From the NCBI RefSeq assembly GCF_014641945.1, contig NZ_BMIJ01000003.1:186001-250000 (forward strand): DNA of 64,000 bases, written 5' to 3'. Each line of letters starts with the position of its first letter. Positions within the stretch are counted from its first letter, which is position 1. Under the pieces are notes generated by a model. It searched no databases. It saw only the letters and a list, made by a program, of their open reading frames with translations, and was not told where the DNA came from. The position numbers and the translations under genes are program-made. This DNA is from Marinobacterium zhoushanense (GTDB lineage: Bacteria; Pseudomonadota; Gammaproteobacteria; Pseudomonadales; Balneatricaceae). This document shows, in pieces, positions 1 through 7,093 of this stretch.

Positions 1-426
1 GTAGGCGTTGCCGGCGTCCATCTTCTCCTTCACATCATGGAAGGCATCGAACATCAGCAGGGTATGAGAGAGCGCTTTGGCAGCGGTCGGCGCCAGGGCT
101 TCGTCATCCAGTGACTCGACAAGCGGTGCAATGTTGTAGCCGCCGAGCATGGTGCCGAGCAGTTCTACTGCCTTGACCTTGTCGACGAGCGGTGAAGACG
201 CTTCACCCTTGGCAATAGCTGCCAGGAAGCCCGCCTTGACGTACGCTGCCTGGTCTACACCGGCCGGAACGCGGTTAATCAGCAGCTCCAGCAGGAACTC
301 CTCTTCGCCTGCCGGCGGGTTCTTCAGCAGCTCGATCAGCGCTGCGGTCTGTTCCGGGTCCAGGGGTTTCGGCGGCACGCCTTCTGCGGCGCGTTCTTCT
401 ACATGTTTACGGTAAGCTTCTAGCAC
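1..426 (-). CDS. acnB: Aconitate hydratase B, N-terminal part (cut by window edge)
   Basis: Bifunctional aconitate hydratase 2 / 2-methylisocitrate dehydratase of the TCA and methylcitrate cycles, cytoplasmic. Only the first 142 codons are in the window; the gene runs off the left edge. The translation opens MLEAYRKHVEERAAEG and continues with NPPAGEEEFLLELL and KALSHTLLMFDAFHD, closely matching the N-terminal HEAT-like domain of AcnB that precedes the catalytic domains (established family knowledge). The start is a GTG at 424-426 preceded by a GAGGG ribosome site. No ATG in this frame gives the conserved N-terminus. The gene is divergent from the roadblock/PAS operon at 715. The iron-sulfur ligands lie outside the window, so activity cannot be judged. 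Confidence 0.95.
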   Translation of the reverse strand, partial: MLEAYRKHVEERAAEGVPPKPLDPEQTAALIELLKNPPAGEEEFLLELLINRVPAGVDQAAYVKAGFLAAIAKGEASSPLVDKVKAVELLGTMLGGYNIAPLVESLDDEALAPTAAKALSHTLLMFDAFHDVKEKMDAGNAY

Positions 427-618
427 GACTTGGCCCTCATCTGTTGTAATCGCCGGATGCGCTTTATAAAGCCTCACCCGCTTGTCCGGCGACATATCGA
501 TTAGGTATCGATTTGGTGTTTGGCGACGCGGATTTTAGCTGAAGAGGGGCTTAAAGTTAAGTTTGTCGACAATCTTGAGGCTTAGACTTTGGGTCTAGCT
601 TCACGTAAATTGTTCTCT

Positions 619-632
619 TTGATACGCATCAA
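619..632. promoter_or_regulatory. Perfect FNR/ANR box (TTGAT-N4-ATCAA)
   Basis: TTGATACGCATCAA is an exact match to the FNR/ANR consensus TTGAT-N4-ATCAA (established). Its centre is about 90 bp upstream of the operon starting at 715 and about 200 bp upstream of acnB. It sits near -60 relative to the start site predicted from the promoter at 650-678, a usual class I activation position. Binding is inferred, not shown. Confidence 0.75.
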
Positions 633-649
633 TTAAAGTAAGCCTGATG

Positions 650-678
650 TTGCTTGTCATCCTCGACCCACGTATAAC
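650..678 (+). promoter_or_regulatory. Sigma-70 type promoter of the roadblock/PAS operon
   Basis: TTGCTT (650-655) and TATAAC (673-678) are separated by 17 bp, giving a predicted transcription start near 685, about 30 bp ahead of the first ATG at 715. The -35 is weak (4 of 6), consistent with a promoter that needs an activator such as FNR bound at 619-632. This is inference from pattern only. Confidence 0.5.
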
Positions 679-714
679 GCATCATACACCTGTTTGGAAC
701 ATGGAGGATTGTCC

Positions 715-1176
715 ATGAATGTGCCGTTAGTAGACCCGCTGGAACCATCTGCCGGGAACGGTGCTCTGCAATTCCAGATCAAGCGACAGCTCGAACTGTT
801 CCGGATTCAGGAAGATAGCCATCTGATCTACCGCGGTGAAGAGAACCTGATCGTTCTCCGTTATCTCCAGCGCCGAGTCGCCGCGCGTCCCAAACAGCTA
901 CGCAATCATATTCGACGCGTATACCTGTCGATCAAGAGCCGGGACGCCGAACACCTTACGGGTGCGCTGGTCGACCTGATTCTCGTGCTGCACGGACGTG
1001 GGCGGTATCTGATCAAACGTATGCTTGAGCAGTCCAAGCCGCTGCTCCACCAGTCTCATTTCAAGCTCATGCACCAGGTCAGCGAGTCGGGTGACCTGGA
1101 TCGCCTGCGAGCGCTGTCCCAAGGGGAGTCCGTGTTAAGTAATGGGGGAATGCCAACGGTGGTTGGCCTGCAATGA
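715..1176 (+). CDS. Uncharacterised all-helical protein, first gene of roadblock/PAS operon
   Basis: A 153-residue protein I do not recognise. I chose ATG 715 because a GGAGG ribosome site sits at 703-707; an in-frame TTG at 694 would put that site inside the coding region. After a loose N-terminus (about residues 1-16) the rest looks helical and very basic: a stretch rich in Arg and Lys (about residues 47-75) is followed by an amphipathic helix containing LVDLILVLHGRGRYLIKRML. There is no signal peptide or membrane segment, so it should be cytoplasmic. Its stop overlaps the next start (ATGA), indicating translational coupling. Function is unknown; a scaffold or nucleic-acid contact would fit the charge but is speculation. 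Confidence 0.8.
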   Translation: MNVPLVDPLEPSAGNGALQFQIKRQLELFRIQEDSHLIYRGEENLIVLRYLQRRVAARPKQLRNHIRRVYLSIKSRDAEHLTGALVDLILVLHGRGRYLIKRMLEQSKPLLHQSHFKLMHQVSESGDLDRLRALSQGESVLSNGGMPTVVGLQ

Positions 1177-2285
1177 CTGTATCGGGATATACAATCGGAC
1201 TTATAGGGTTTTCCGGGCGTGAGCTGGGCATGCTCGAAGTGTTCTTCGATAGCTCAAACAACCCCGGGTTGAAAATTGGTTCACCGGAACGGTCGGCTGC
1301 GTTACTGGTCAATCTGGAAACCGAGACCGACCTTAAGCAGTTTCTGCAGTGGTACGCGTCGAGGCCTGATTGCCCGGTGATTGGGGTGGTGTCGGAGCTG
1401 AGTGTGCCTCGCGGTGTGCTTGAGCTTAAGCGACCACTGGAGGTGACCGGTCTGAAGTTGACCCTGACCCGTGTGCTCGACGAGCTGCATAAAAAGGCAG
1501 CCAGATCACCTTTGGCTGGAGCGCAGGGGGCTGGTCAACAGAAAACGGCGCTGAAGATGGATCCGGCCGATCTGAAGGCATTGATAGCTGAGGCGGGCGT
1601 GTCCGCTCCCAAGCCTGCACCCAAGCCCCAGCAGTTGAACACGGTTCGTGATGCAAGCAAGTCGCGTTTGATTATGCGCTGGAGCGAGGCTGAGCGGGAT
1701 ATGCTGATGCGCCGCGCCTGCGGTTCGCTGCCGGATCTGGATCCGGAGCTGCCCGGCTGGAGTAAACGGATACTCTTTTCGCTTGAGGGGCGTTTTATCG
1801 ACCAGGTGAATAAGATGGTCCGGCTCGCGCAGGAGCAGCAGGCTCCGATGCAGGTAACCGGGATTCCAGGCTCGTTTATCTATTTTCCGGATCGAGAGCT
1901 GTTCAGTTACGATCTGGATCCGGATCTGTTGGTGCAGATGGCCAGCAGTCGATTCGGCTTTGGTGAGCTGGATTGCCATCCGGTTGAGCTGAAATCGCCG
2001 GTCGATCCCGTTGCCAAGCGCGATCAACTGCTTTGGATGTTGGGGCTGCTAACCTCGGCAGGACGTTTGCCTGATCATCTTGACCCTGCAGAATCGTATC
2101 GCCTCGCCGACGCTTCAGATCTGCAACGCTTTCTGCTGCCACCGCAGGCGGAAACGATTGCCAAAGCTTGGTCCGTCGAATACCGGAGTGCGTTGGAAAT
2201 CGTCAAGTTGCTCAAGCTTCCCCAACGGTATGTGTTTTCGTTTATGGCTGCTGCTGATGCGGCCGGATTATTCGAGCGTAGATAA
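1173..2285 (+). CDS. Pseudo-receiver / winged-helix protein of unknown function
   Basis: A 370-residue cytoplasmic protein with three visible parts. Residues about 1-108 have a response-regulator-like alternation of beta strands and helices: hydrophobic strands YTIGLIGF, ALLVNL and CPVIGVVSE, then LKRP at the position of the receiver Lys-Pro motif. The strand where the phosphorylatable Asp should sit reads LLVNLE, so it is probably a degenerate, phosphorylation-independent receiver. Residues about 109-165 are an Ala/Pro/Lys/Gln-rich linker. The last 70 residues resemble a winged helix (ALEIVKLLKLPQRYVFSFM, then AAGLFERR), of the type in regulatory adaptor proteins. The 4-bp ATGA overlap with the preceding gene implies coupling. 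Domain calls are by eye; function is unknown. Confidence 0.75.
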   Translation: MTVSGYTIGLIGFSGRELGMLEVFFDSSNNPGLKIGSPERSAALLVNLETETDLKQFLQWYASRPDCPVIGVVSELSVPRGVLELKRPLEVTGLKLTLTRVLDELHKKAARSPLAGAQGAGQQKTALKMDPADLKALIAEAGVSAPKPAPKPQQLNTVRDASKSRLIMRWSEAERDMLMRRACGSLPDLDPELPGWSKRILFSLEGRFIDQVNKMVRLAQEQQAPMQVTGIPGSFIYFPDRELFSYDLDPDLLVQMASSRFGFGELDCHPVELKSPVDPVAKRDQLLWMLGLLTSAGRLPDHLDPAESYRLADASDLQRFLLPPQAETIAKAWSVEYRSALEIVKLLKLPQRYVFSFMAAADAAGLFERR

Positions 2286-2296
2286 GGAGATGACGC

Positions 2297-2947
2297 ATGA
2301 GCGTTCAATCCATCAAGCCACACGGCGAAAGTGACGAAACGCTGTATTTTCAAGTACTTCCGGCAGGTGCTTACTACGCTACTTTTAGTGGTGAGCCGGA
2401 TGAGATGCGTGCATTGCTGTTGCAGCTGCTAAGTTCCGATACCCCAGTTCCTTATATACCGGCATTGCTGGAAAGGTTAACCGGGCTTGATGCTGAAGGT
2501 GCGCAACAGATTCTCGTCGATATGCACTCTCGTAACTTTATTGAGCTGCTGCCCAACCCGAACGAGATAGTGAACGGCTCTCTGGAAAAGATACTGCCGG
2601 ACCTGATCGCGCCTTTGGGAGAGGGCAAGGTGTTGTTGGCCGATGAGCAGGGCTTTTCGCTGGCGCAAAAAGGGTTTTCGACTGCCGACGAAGAGGCGGT
2701 AGCCGGTCTTGCGGCAGATATCATGATGTTGACTGAGCGTCACAGCAAACTGATCAATGATAATCTTGGGCTCTATGGTTGCTCCTGGGCGTTGGTAAAT
2801 GCCGTCGGTCAAAGCGATCTGGGGTTTTGGGTGCTTTCGATCGGCCGGGAAAAATTTCTATTGATTATTGAAGGTATGCCCTACCTTAATCGGCAGCCCT
2901 TTGTTGATCTGACTTCAGTTCTGATCCGGCGCTATCTGGATCACTAA
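2297..2947 (+). CDS. Winged-helix plus divergent roadblock/LC7-like protein
   Basis: A 216-residue cytoplasmic protein without signal peptide, started at ATG 2297 after an AAGGAG site and 11 bp behind the previous gene. Residues about 30-90 look like a small winged-helix unit (ALLERLTGLDAEGAQQILVDM). Residues about 105-216 follow the roadblock/LC7 pattern: a strand-turn-strand GKVLLADEQGFSLAQKG, a long helix (EEAVAGLAADIMMLTERHSKL), then two strands (FWVLSIG, KFLLIIEG) and a closing helix. It is therefore likely a second, divergent partner for the canonical roadblock protein encoded next. Bacterial roadblock proteins usually regulate or scaffold small Ras-like GTPases of the MglA type; none is present here. 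Roadblock assignment is inference. Confidence 0.7.
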   Translation: MSVQSIKPHGESDETLYFQVLPAGAYYATFSGEPDEMRALLLQLLSSDTPVPYIPALLERLTGLDAEGAQQILVDMHSRNFIELLPNPNEIVNGSLEKILPDLIAPLGEGKVLLADEQGFSLAQKGFSTADEEAVAGLAADIMMLTERHSKLINDNLGLYGCSWALVNAVGQSDLGFWVLSIGREKFLLIIEGMPYLNRQPFVDLTSVLIRRYLDH

Positions 2948-2974
2948 GACTTTGCAGTGGAAAAGGAGATTTTC

Positions 2975-3337
2975 ATGCGCGCGGAAATGCTGAATACGAT
3001 TTTGCGTGATTTGAACAGTACCTCGACCGAAATCGAGGCGTGTGCCGTTATTTCAACCGACGGCTTGGTGATCGACTCTCTGCTGCCGGCGAGCATGGAC
3101 GAGGACCGGGTTGGCGCCATGAGTGCCGCCATCCTGTCGCTCGGTGAGCGCACAGCCCGGGAGCTGGCGCGAGGCGAGCTCGAGCAGGTTCTGGTTAAGG
3201 GGGATCAGGGCTATATTCTGATGACCCATGCCAACGATGAGTCCGTGCTGACCGTGGTCGCAAAACCCAATGCTCGACTGGGACTTATTTTCCTGGACGT
3301 TAAACGCGCTGCTGAAGCGATAGGCAAGGTGCTCTGA
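2975..3337 (+). CDS. Roadblock/LC7 domain protein (MglB-like)
   Basis: A 120-residue single-domain protein. ATG 2975 follows an AAGGAG site at 2963-2968; an upstream in-frame GTG at 2957 would place that site inside the gene. It has the hallmarks of bacterial roadblock/LC7 proteins: an N-terminal helix (MLNTILRDLNSTSTEIEA), strand-turn-strand ACAVISTDGLVIDSLLP, a central helix around MSAAILSLGERTARELARG, strands LEQVLVKGDQGYILMTHA and LTVVAKP, and a C-terminal helix. Family members such as MglB dimerise and act on small GTPases in polarity control, or serve as platforms in signalling complexes (established). It lies fourth in the operon, between the divergent roadblock gene and the PAS gene. 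No cognate GTPase is visible in the window. Confidence 0.88.
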   Translation: MRAEMLNTILRDLNSTSTEIEACAVISTDGLVIDSLLPASMDEDRVGAMSAAILSLGERTARELARGELEQVLVKGDQGYILMTHANDESVLTVVAKPNARLGLIFLDVKRAAEAIGKVL

Positions 3338-3376
3338 GTCAGGTCCTTGCCTAACCGCGAATAGAGGAGTCGCAAT

Positions 3377-3838
3377 ATGTCCGAGAAGGATACCGGCGCA
3401 GTCCGAGAAGAGTTAATTAAGTATTACGATGGCGCCGAGCGTGTTGCGACCATCATCGATGAAGAGGTCGCATTTCCCGATGGCAAGCTGATCGTATCCA
3501 GGACCGATCTGAAGGGGATTATCACGCACGTGAACCAGGCGTTTGTCGATATGTCCGCTTATAGCCGTGATGAGTTGGTTGGGGCCAATCATAATATCCT
3601 GCGCCACCCGGATATGCCTGCCGTAGCCTTCAAGGGTTTGTGGGACACCATCGAAAATGGCGAGAAATGGCAGGGATACGTCAAGAATCTGCGCAAAGAT
3701 GGGCGTTACTACTGGGTAAAAGCAACGGTGATACCCAATGTTCGCGACGGCAAGCTGGTGGGCTATACCTCGGTTCGGCGTAAGCCTTCGCGCAGCAAAA
3801 TTGTCGAGAGCGAAAAGCTCTACAGTACATTGATGTAG
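3377..3838 (+). CDS. Aer-like PAS domain protein (stand-alone sensor)
   Basis: A 153-residue cytoplasmic protein made almost entirely of one PAS domain, with an AGAGGAG site before ATG 3377. Residues about 35-145 closely follow the N-terminal PAS domain of the energy-taxis receptor Aer: DLKGIITHVNQAFVDMSAYS, ELVGANHNILRHPDMP, GEKWQGYVKNLRKDGRYYWV and a terminal GYTSVRRKP. In Aer this domain binds FAD and reads redox/electron-transport state (established); FAD binding here is inferred. Unlike Aer it has no HAMP, membrane or methyl-accepting domain, so it must signal through partners, plausibly the roadblock proteins of the same operon. Gaps of 39 bp before and 12 bp after support one transcript. 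Confidence 0.85.
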   Translation: MSEKDTGAVREELIKYYDGAERVATIIDEEVAFPDGKLIVSRTDLKGIITHVNQAFVDMSAYSRDELVGANHNILRHPDMPAVAFKGLWDTIENGEKWQGYVKNLRKDGRYYWVKATVIPNVRDGKLVGYTSVRRKPSRSKIVESEKLYSTLM

Positions 3839-3850
3839 GGAGCAGGGAGT

Positions 3851-4597
3851 ATGCCTTTCAATTTCACGGTCAGTCCCGATTTTGCTCCGGATCACATGTC
3901 GGGCTGGTTCTACTTCAACACCTGGCTGCAGCGCAATCTGGAAACGGAGATCCATCTCGAGTTGTTCGATAGTTTTGACGAGCAGCGGGAGGAGATCCGT
4001 GCTGGCAAGATCGATTTGATCTATGCCAACCCCTACGATGCGTCGATGCTGGTGCGTGAGCATGGCTTCAAGGCGGTGGTTCGACCCGCCGGGAAGCGCG
4101 ACGAGGCGGTGGTGGTCGTGCCGGCCAGCAGTGGTGCTGAGGTCGTGGAGGATCTCTCCGCTGGTGTACGCCTCGCCACGACGGCCGATCCCGATGTGCA
4201 TACCATCGGTATGATCATGCTGGAGCCGGCAGATCTCGATAAGAGCAATATCACCCAGCGTGAGTACGATACCTACATTCTGGTGGCCAAGGCTCTGCTG
4301 AGGGGGGATGCCGATGTCGGATTTTTCCTGAAGCAGGGGTTCGACGAGCTGTCCGATCTGATCAAGAAGCAGATGCGGGTGCTGGTAAGCAGTCAGATCA
4401 GTGTCGTGCACCATTCGTTGCTGATTGGTCCGAACATGCAGGAGTATTCCGACTCCTTGAATGGGCTGCTGGTCAATATGCACAACGAACCGAAAGGTGC
4501 GGGCGTGCTTGAGAGCATGGGGATCAAGCGCTGGGAGTCGATGAGTGTCGAGCAGACGGAGTTCATGATCGATCTGATCGACACGTTGATGATCTGA
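3851..4597 (+). CDS. Cytoplasmic PhnD/SsuA-type ligand-binding protein
   Basis: A 248-residue protein with the fold pattern of PhnD-type phosphonate/phosphite-binding proteins: VSPDFAPDHMSGWFYFNTWLQ, then EEIRAGKIDLIYANPYDASML, AVVVVPASSG, a hinge around ADVGFFLKQGFDEL, and a C-terminal helix ending in a GVLESMGIKRWE-like motif. Unlike periplasmic relatives it has no signal peptide or lipobox (starts MPFNFTVSPDFAP), so it should stay in the cytoplasm. No ABC permease or ATPase gene is adjacent. It is the last gene of the operon and is followed 25 bp later by a terminator. A role as a soluble metabolite sensor is more likely than transport (inference). The ligand cannot be read from sequence. 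Confidence 0.82.
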   Translation: MPFNFTVSPDFAPDHMSGWFYFNTWLQRNLETEIHLELFDSFDEQREEIRAGKIDLIYANPYDASMLVREHGFKAVVRPAGKRDEAVVVVPASSGAEVVEDLSAGVRLATTADPDVHTIGMIMLEPADLDKSNITQREYDTYILVAKALLRGDADVGFFLKQGFDELSDLIKKQMRVLVSSQISVVHHSLLIGPNMQEYSDSLNGLLVNMHNEPKGAGVLESMGIKRWESMSVEQTEFMIDLIDTLMI

Positions 4598-4621
4598 TAA
4601 CCGTTTCCGTGCTTTCGCAAT

Positions 4622-4663
4622 AAGGACTGGTCCTACGAACTCGTAGCACCGGTCCTTTCTGTT
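4622..4663 (+). terminator. Terminator of the roadblock/PAS operon
   Basis: An interrupted inverted repeat: AAGGAC..GGT..CTACGA pairs with TCGTAG..ACC..GTCCTT around a two-base tip, followed by TTCTGTTT. It lies between two genes whose 3' ends converge and may also serve the M48 gene on the other strand. Confidence 0.7.
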
Positions 4664-4673
4664 TATGAGGTCG

Positions 4674-5501
4674 TTATTTCTCTTGGTGCGGCCGCAGGCG
4701 GTCGCAGTTGGGTCGGGTGCCTTTCGCCAGGACGCGCTGCCAAGTGCTGGTTAGACTCGCTGCCTGGGTGTCGAGCTGCCGAATGCGGGTCGATGGAGCG
4801 GGGTGGGTGGATAGGAGTTCGGGCGGTGTGGCGCGGGCCTGCTTGGCCATCGTCTGCCACAACGTTGATGCTTCCCTCGGGTCGAACCCTGCGTACGCCA
4901 TTAGCTCCTGTCCCATCCGGTCAGCTTCGCTCTCGTGCAGCCGGCTGTAGGGCAATAAGATCCCATACTGGGCGCCAAGGCCCAGCGCAGTCATTGCCGC
5001 TTGCTGGGTATTGCTGTCGAGACTGTCTCCAAGAATTAGCGAGGTGGTGGTCAGCCCTAGTTGGGTCAGCTGTTGCTGGCTCAGACGTGCGTTGCTGTGT
5101 TGGGCCAGGACGTGCGCTACCTCGTGGCCAATGACTGAGGCCAGTTGGTGTTCGTTCTGGGCCAGTTGAACCATGCCGGTATAGACGCCGATCTTGGCCC
5201 CGGGTAGGGCGAAGGCGTTAATCTCTTTGTTCTTGAATACGACCAGCTCCCAGTCTGCGGGAGCATATCCATACTCTGGTGGGACTTGGGCGACAATGGC
5301 GTCGGTTATGCACTCCACGTAGCGATTGGTCTGCACATCCTCTTCGACGGGTTGCTGCTGTTTCATCTCCTCAAACGATTGTCTGCCGATCATGTTCATC
5401 TGGGATGGAGAGTTTAGCAGCAGGGTTTTTTCTCCGGTGGGGGAGAGGGCGCAGCCGGTTGCGGATGCGCCGAGCACCGCTGCAAAAAGAATGCGTTTCA
5501 T
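4674..5501 (-). CDS. M48-family zinc metalloprotease lipoprotein (LoiP/YggG-like)
   Basis: A 275-residue envelope protease. I place the start at ATG 5501, preceded by a GAGGTTGAG site, because it gives a clean lipoprotein signal peptide ending ASATGC (lipidated Cys 17). The zinc motif HEVAH is at residues 126-130, inside ASVIGHEVAHVLAQHS. The third ligand is the Glu of HESEADRMGQELMAYAGFDP, and STHPAPSTRI near the C-terminus is typical of the family. E. coli LoiP and BepA are small M48 proteases that degrade misfolded outer-membrane proteins (established). Here the protein probably sits on the periplasmic face of a membrane. It is monocistronic, convergent with the roadblock/PAS operon. Confidence 0.88.
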   Translation of the reverse strand: MKRILFAAVLGASATGCALSPTGEKTLLLNSPSQMNMIGRQSFEEMKQQQPVEEDVQTNRYVECITDAIVAQVPPEYGYAPADWELVVFKNKEINAFALPGAKIGVYTGMVQLAQNEHQLASVIGHEVAHVLAQHSNARLSQQQLTQLGLTTTSLILGDSLDSNTQQAAMTALGLGAQYGILLPYSRLHESEADRMGQELMAYAGFDPREASTLWQTMAKQARATPPELLSTHPAPSTRIRQLDTQAASLTSTWQRVLAKGTRPNCDRLRPHQEK

Positions 5502-5654
5502 CAAACTCAACCTCGGTAGTTCAGCGTTGGGCGTCAGTATCGCTCCCGCTTGGCAGGGGCGCAATGAGGGCTTTGAGTCCACTGGTGTGCGACAGTTCGG
5601 TCTGGGGGCGAGTTGGCTATTGCTGTTTGGAGTCTGTTAAAATTTCCACCCCGA

Positions 5655-5689
5655 GTTTGTTAAAAGGTAAGCCGCCACCGTTAACAAAC
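5655..5689. promoter_or_regulatory. Inverted repeat upstream of miaE
   Basis: GTTTGTTAA (5655-5663) and TTAACAAAC (5681-5689) form a perfect 9-bp inverted repeat with a 17-bp spacer, 48 bp before miaE and in the divergent region shared with the M48 protease gene. It looks like an operator or a long-loop hairpin; the binding protein is unknown. Confidence 0.45.
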
Positions 5690-5736
5690 CTGCAGAGAAT
5701 ATTCCACAACGTTAGCGGCTGGTAGCAGACTGTTCG

Positions 5737-6363
5737 ATGGACGCGCTTAATGAAATTTTGGCCTTTCTGGCCGGTCCGACCCCCCAAAGCTGGATCGATA
5801 GAGCGGCGAAGCCGGAATCGTTGCCGATCCTGCTGATCGATCACGCGCACTGTGAGAAAAAAGCGGCATCGACCGCGATGAATCTGATGTTTCGCTATGT
5901 CGATCGCAGCGACCTGCTCAATAAAATGTCACGCCTGGCGCGCGAAGAGCTGATCCATTTTGAACAGTGTCTGTCGCTGATGGAGGCGCGGGGTATCGAG
6001 TATGGCCATCTTTCACCCGCGCGGTATGCGCAGGGCTTGCGCCAGGCGGTGCGTACCAGTGAGCCTGGTCGTTTGATCGACCTGCTGATCATCGGTGCGT
6101 TTATCGAGGCGCGCTCCTGTGAACGCTTTGCGGCGCTGGCGCCCTGTCTTGATGATGAGCTGGGCAAGTTCTACCGCTCGTTGTTGAAGTCCGAGGGGCG
6201 TCATTATCAGGATTACCTGGGGCTGGCGCGAGAGTATGCCGGCGAGCCGATCGATGAGCGTGTGGCCTATTTCCGCGCACTGGAGCAGGCTCTGGTTGAG
6301 GAACCTGATCCTGAGTTCAGATTTCATAGCGGAGCGCCCTCTGAGGAGGAGGTCGCCGCCTGA
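5737..6363 (+). CDS. miaE: tRNA-(ms2io6A37) hydroxylase
   Basis: Di-iron monooxygenase that hydroxylates the isopentenyl side chain of ms2i6A at tRNA position 37, using O2. The 208-residue length is typical. Ferritin-like iron-ligand motifs are visible: a first helix with DHAHCEKKAASTAMNL, then REELIHFEQCL, IEARSCERFAAL and SEGRHYQDYLGLAREYA, supplying the Glu/His pairs of the di-iron centre. The start is ATG 5737. The gene is convergent with lpxH, with only two bases between the stop codons. A strong homolog by motif order; little room for another function. Confidence 0.93.
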   Translation: MDALNEILAFLAGPTPQSWIDRAAKPESLPILLIDHAHCEKKAASTAMNLMFRYVDRSDLLNKMSRLAREELIHFEQCLSLMEARGIEYGHLSPARYAQGLRQAVRTSEPGRLIDLLIIGAFIEARSCERFAALAPCLDDELGKFYRSLLKSEGRHYQDYLGLAREYAGEPIDERVAYFRALEQALVEEPDPEFRFHSGAPSEEEVAA

Positions 6364-6365
6364 GC

Positions 6366-7091
6366 CTACTCCGGGGTGAAGCGTATCAACTCTCGCCCCG
6401 ACTCATCCACGCGCAGATACCAGCCGCTCTCGGACCAGTCGCCGAGCACTATGCGTTCACCTTGACCTGAGCCGATCTGGTTTTGGTGGATATTCGGGCG
6501 ATGGGTATGGCCATGGATAAGCAACTCGACCCTGTGTGCCAGCATGGTATTGCGTACTGCATCGGCATTGACGTCCATAATTGCTTCGGCCTTCATGGCG
6601 CCCTGTTGCTGGCTTTGCTGACGCATCTGTCGCGCGATCGCTTCTCGCTGTTCTATCGGCTGTGACAGAAAGCTTTGTTGCCATTCCGGGTTGCGCACCT
6701 GGGTACGAAACTGCTGGTAGGCGCTATCGTCGGTACAGAGTTGGTCACCGTGCATTATCAACGCGGCTCCGGTGGGTAGCTCGATGCGTTGAGCTTCAGG
6801 CAGAAGCTCCGCGCCCAGCTGCACCATTAACGCCGAACCGACGAGAAAGTCTCGGTTGCCGTGCTGGAAGTATATGCGGCTTCCCGCGTCGCTCAGTGCT
6901 CGCACTCTCTGGAAGATGGGCTCAAGTCCGGGAAGAGGGGCGTCGTCGCCGATCCAGTATTCGAAAATATCGCCCAGCATGTAGAGCGCATCGCCCGGTC
7001 TGGCGATATCGTCGAGGAAATAACGAAACGCCCGGAACAGTTCCGGGCGCTCGGGTTGCAGGTGGAGATCTGCAATAAACAGGTGGCGCAT
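6366..7091 (-). CDS. lpxH: UDP-2,3-diacylglucosamine diphosphatase
   Basis: Calcineurin-like phosphoesterase that hydrolyses UDP-2,3-diacylglucosamine to lipid X in lipid A biosynthesis, peripheral to the inner membrane. All metal-binding motifs are present in order in the 241 residues: FIADLHLQ, MLGDIFEYWIGDD, FQHGNRDFLVG, IMHGDQLCTDD and LLIHGHTHRPNIH. It starts two bases after the ppiB stop, so the two are co-transcribed, as in Pseudomonas. Confidence 0.96.
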   Translation of the reverse strand: MRHLFIADLHLQPERPELFRAFRYFLDDIARPGDALYMLGDIFEYWIGDDAPLPGLEPIFQRVRALSDAGSRIYFQHGNRDFLVGSALMVQLGAELLPEAQRIELPTGAALIMHGDQLCTDDSAYQQFRTQVRNPEWQQSFLSQPIEQREAIARQMRQQSQQQGAMKAEAIMDVNADAVRNTMLAHRVELLIHGHTHRPNIHQNQIGSGQGERIVLGDWSESGWYLRVDESGRELIRFTPE

Positions 7092-7093
7092 GA

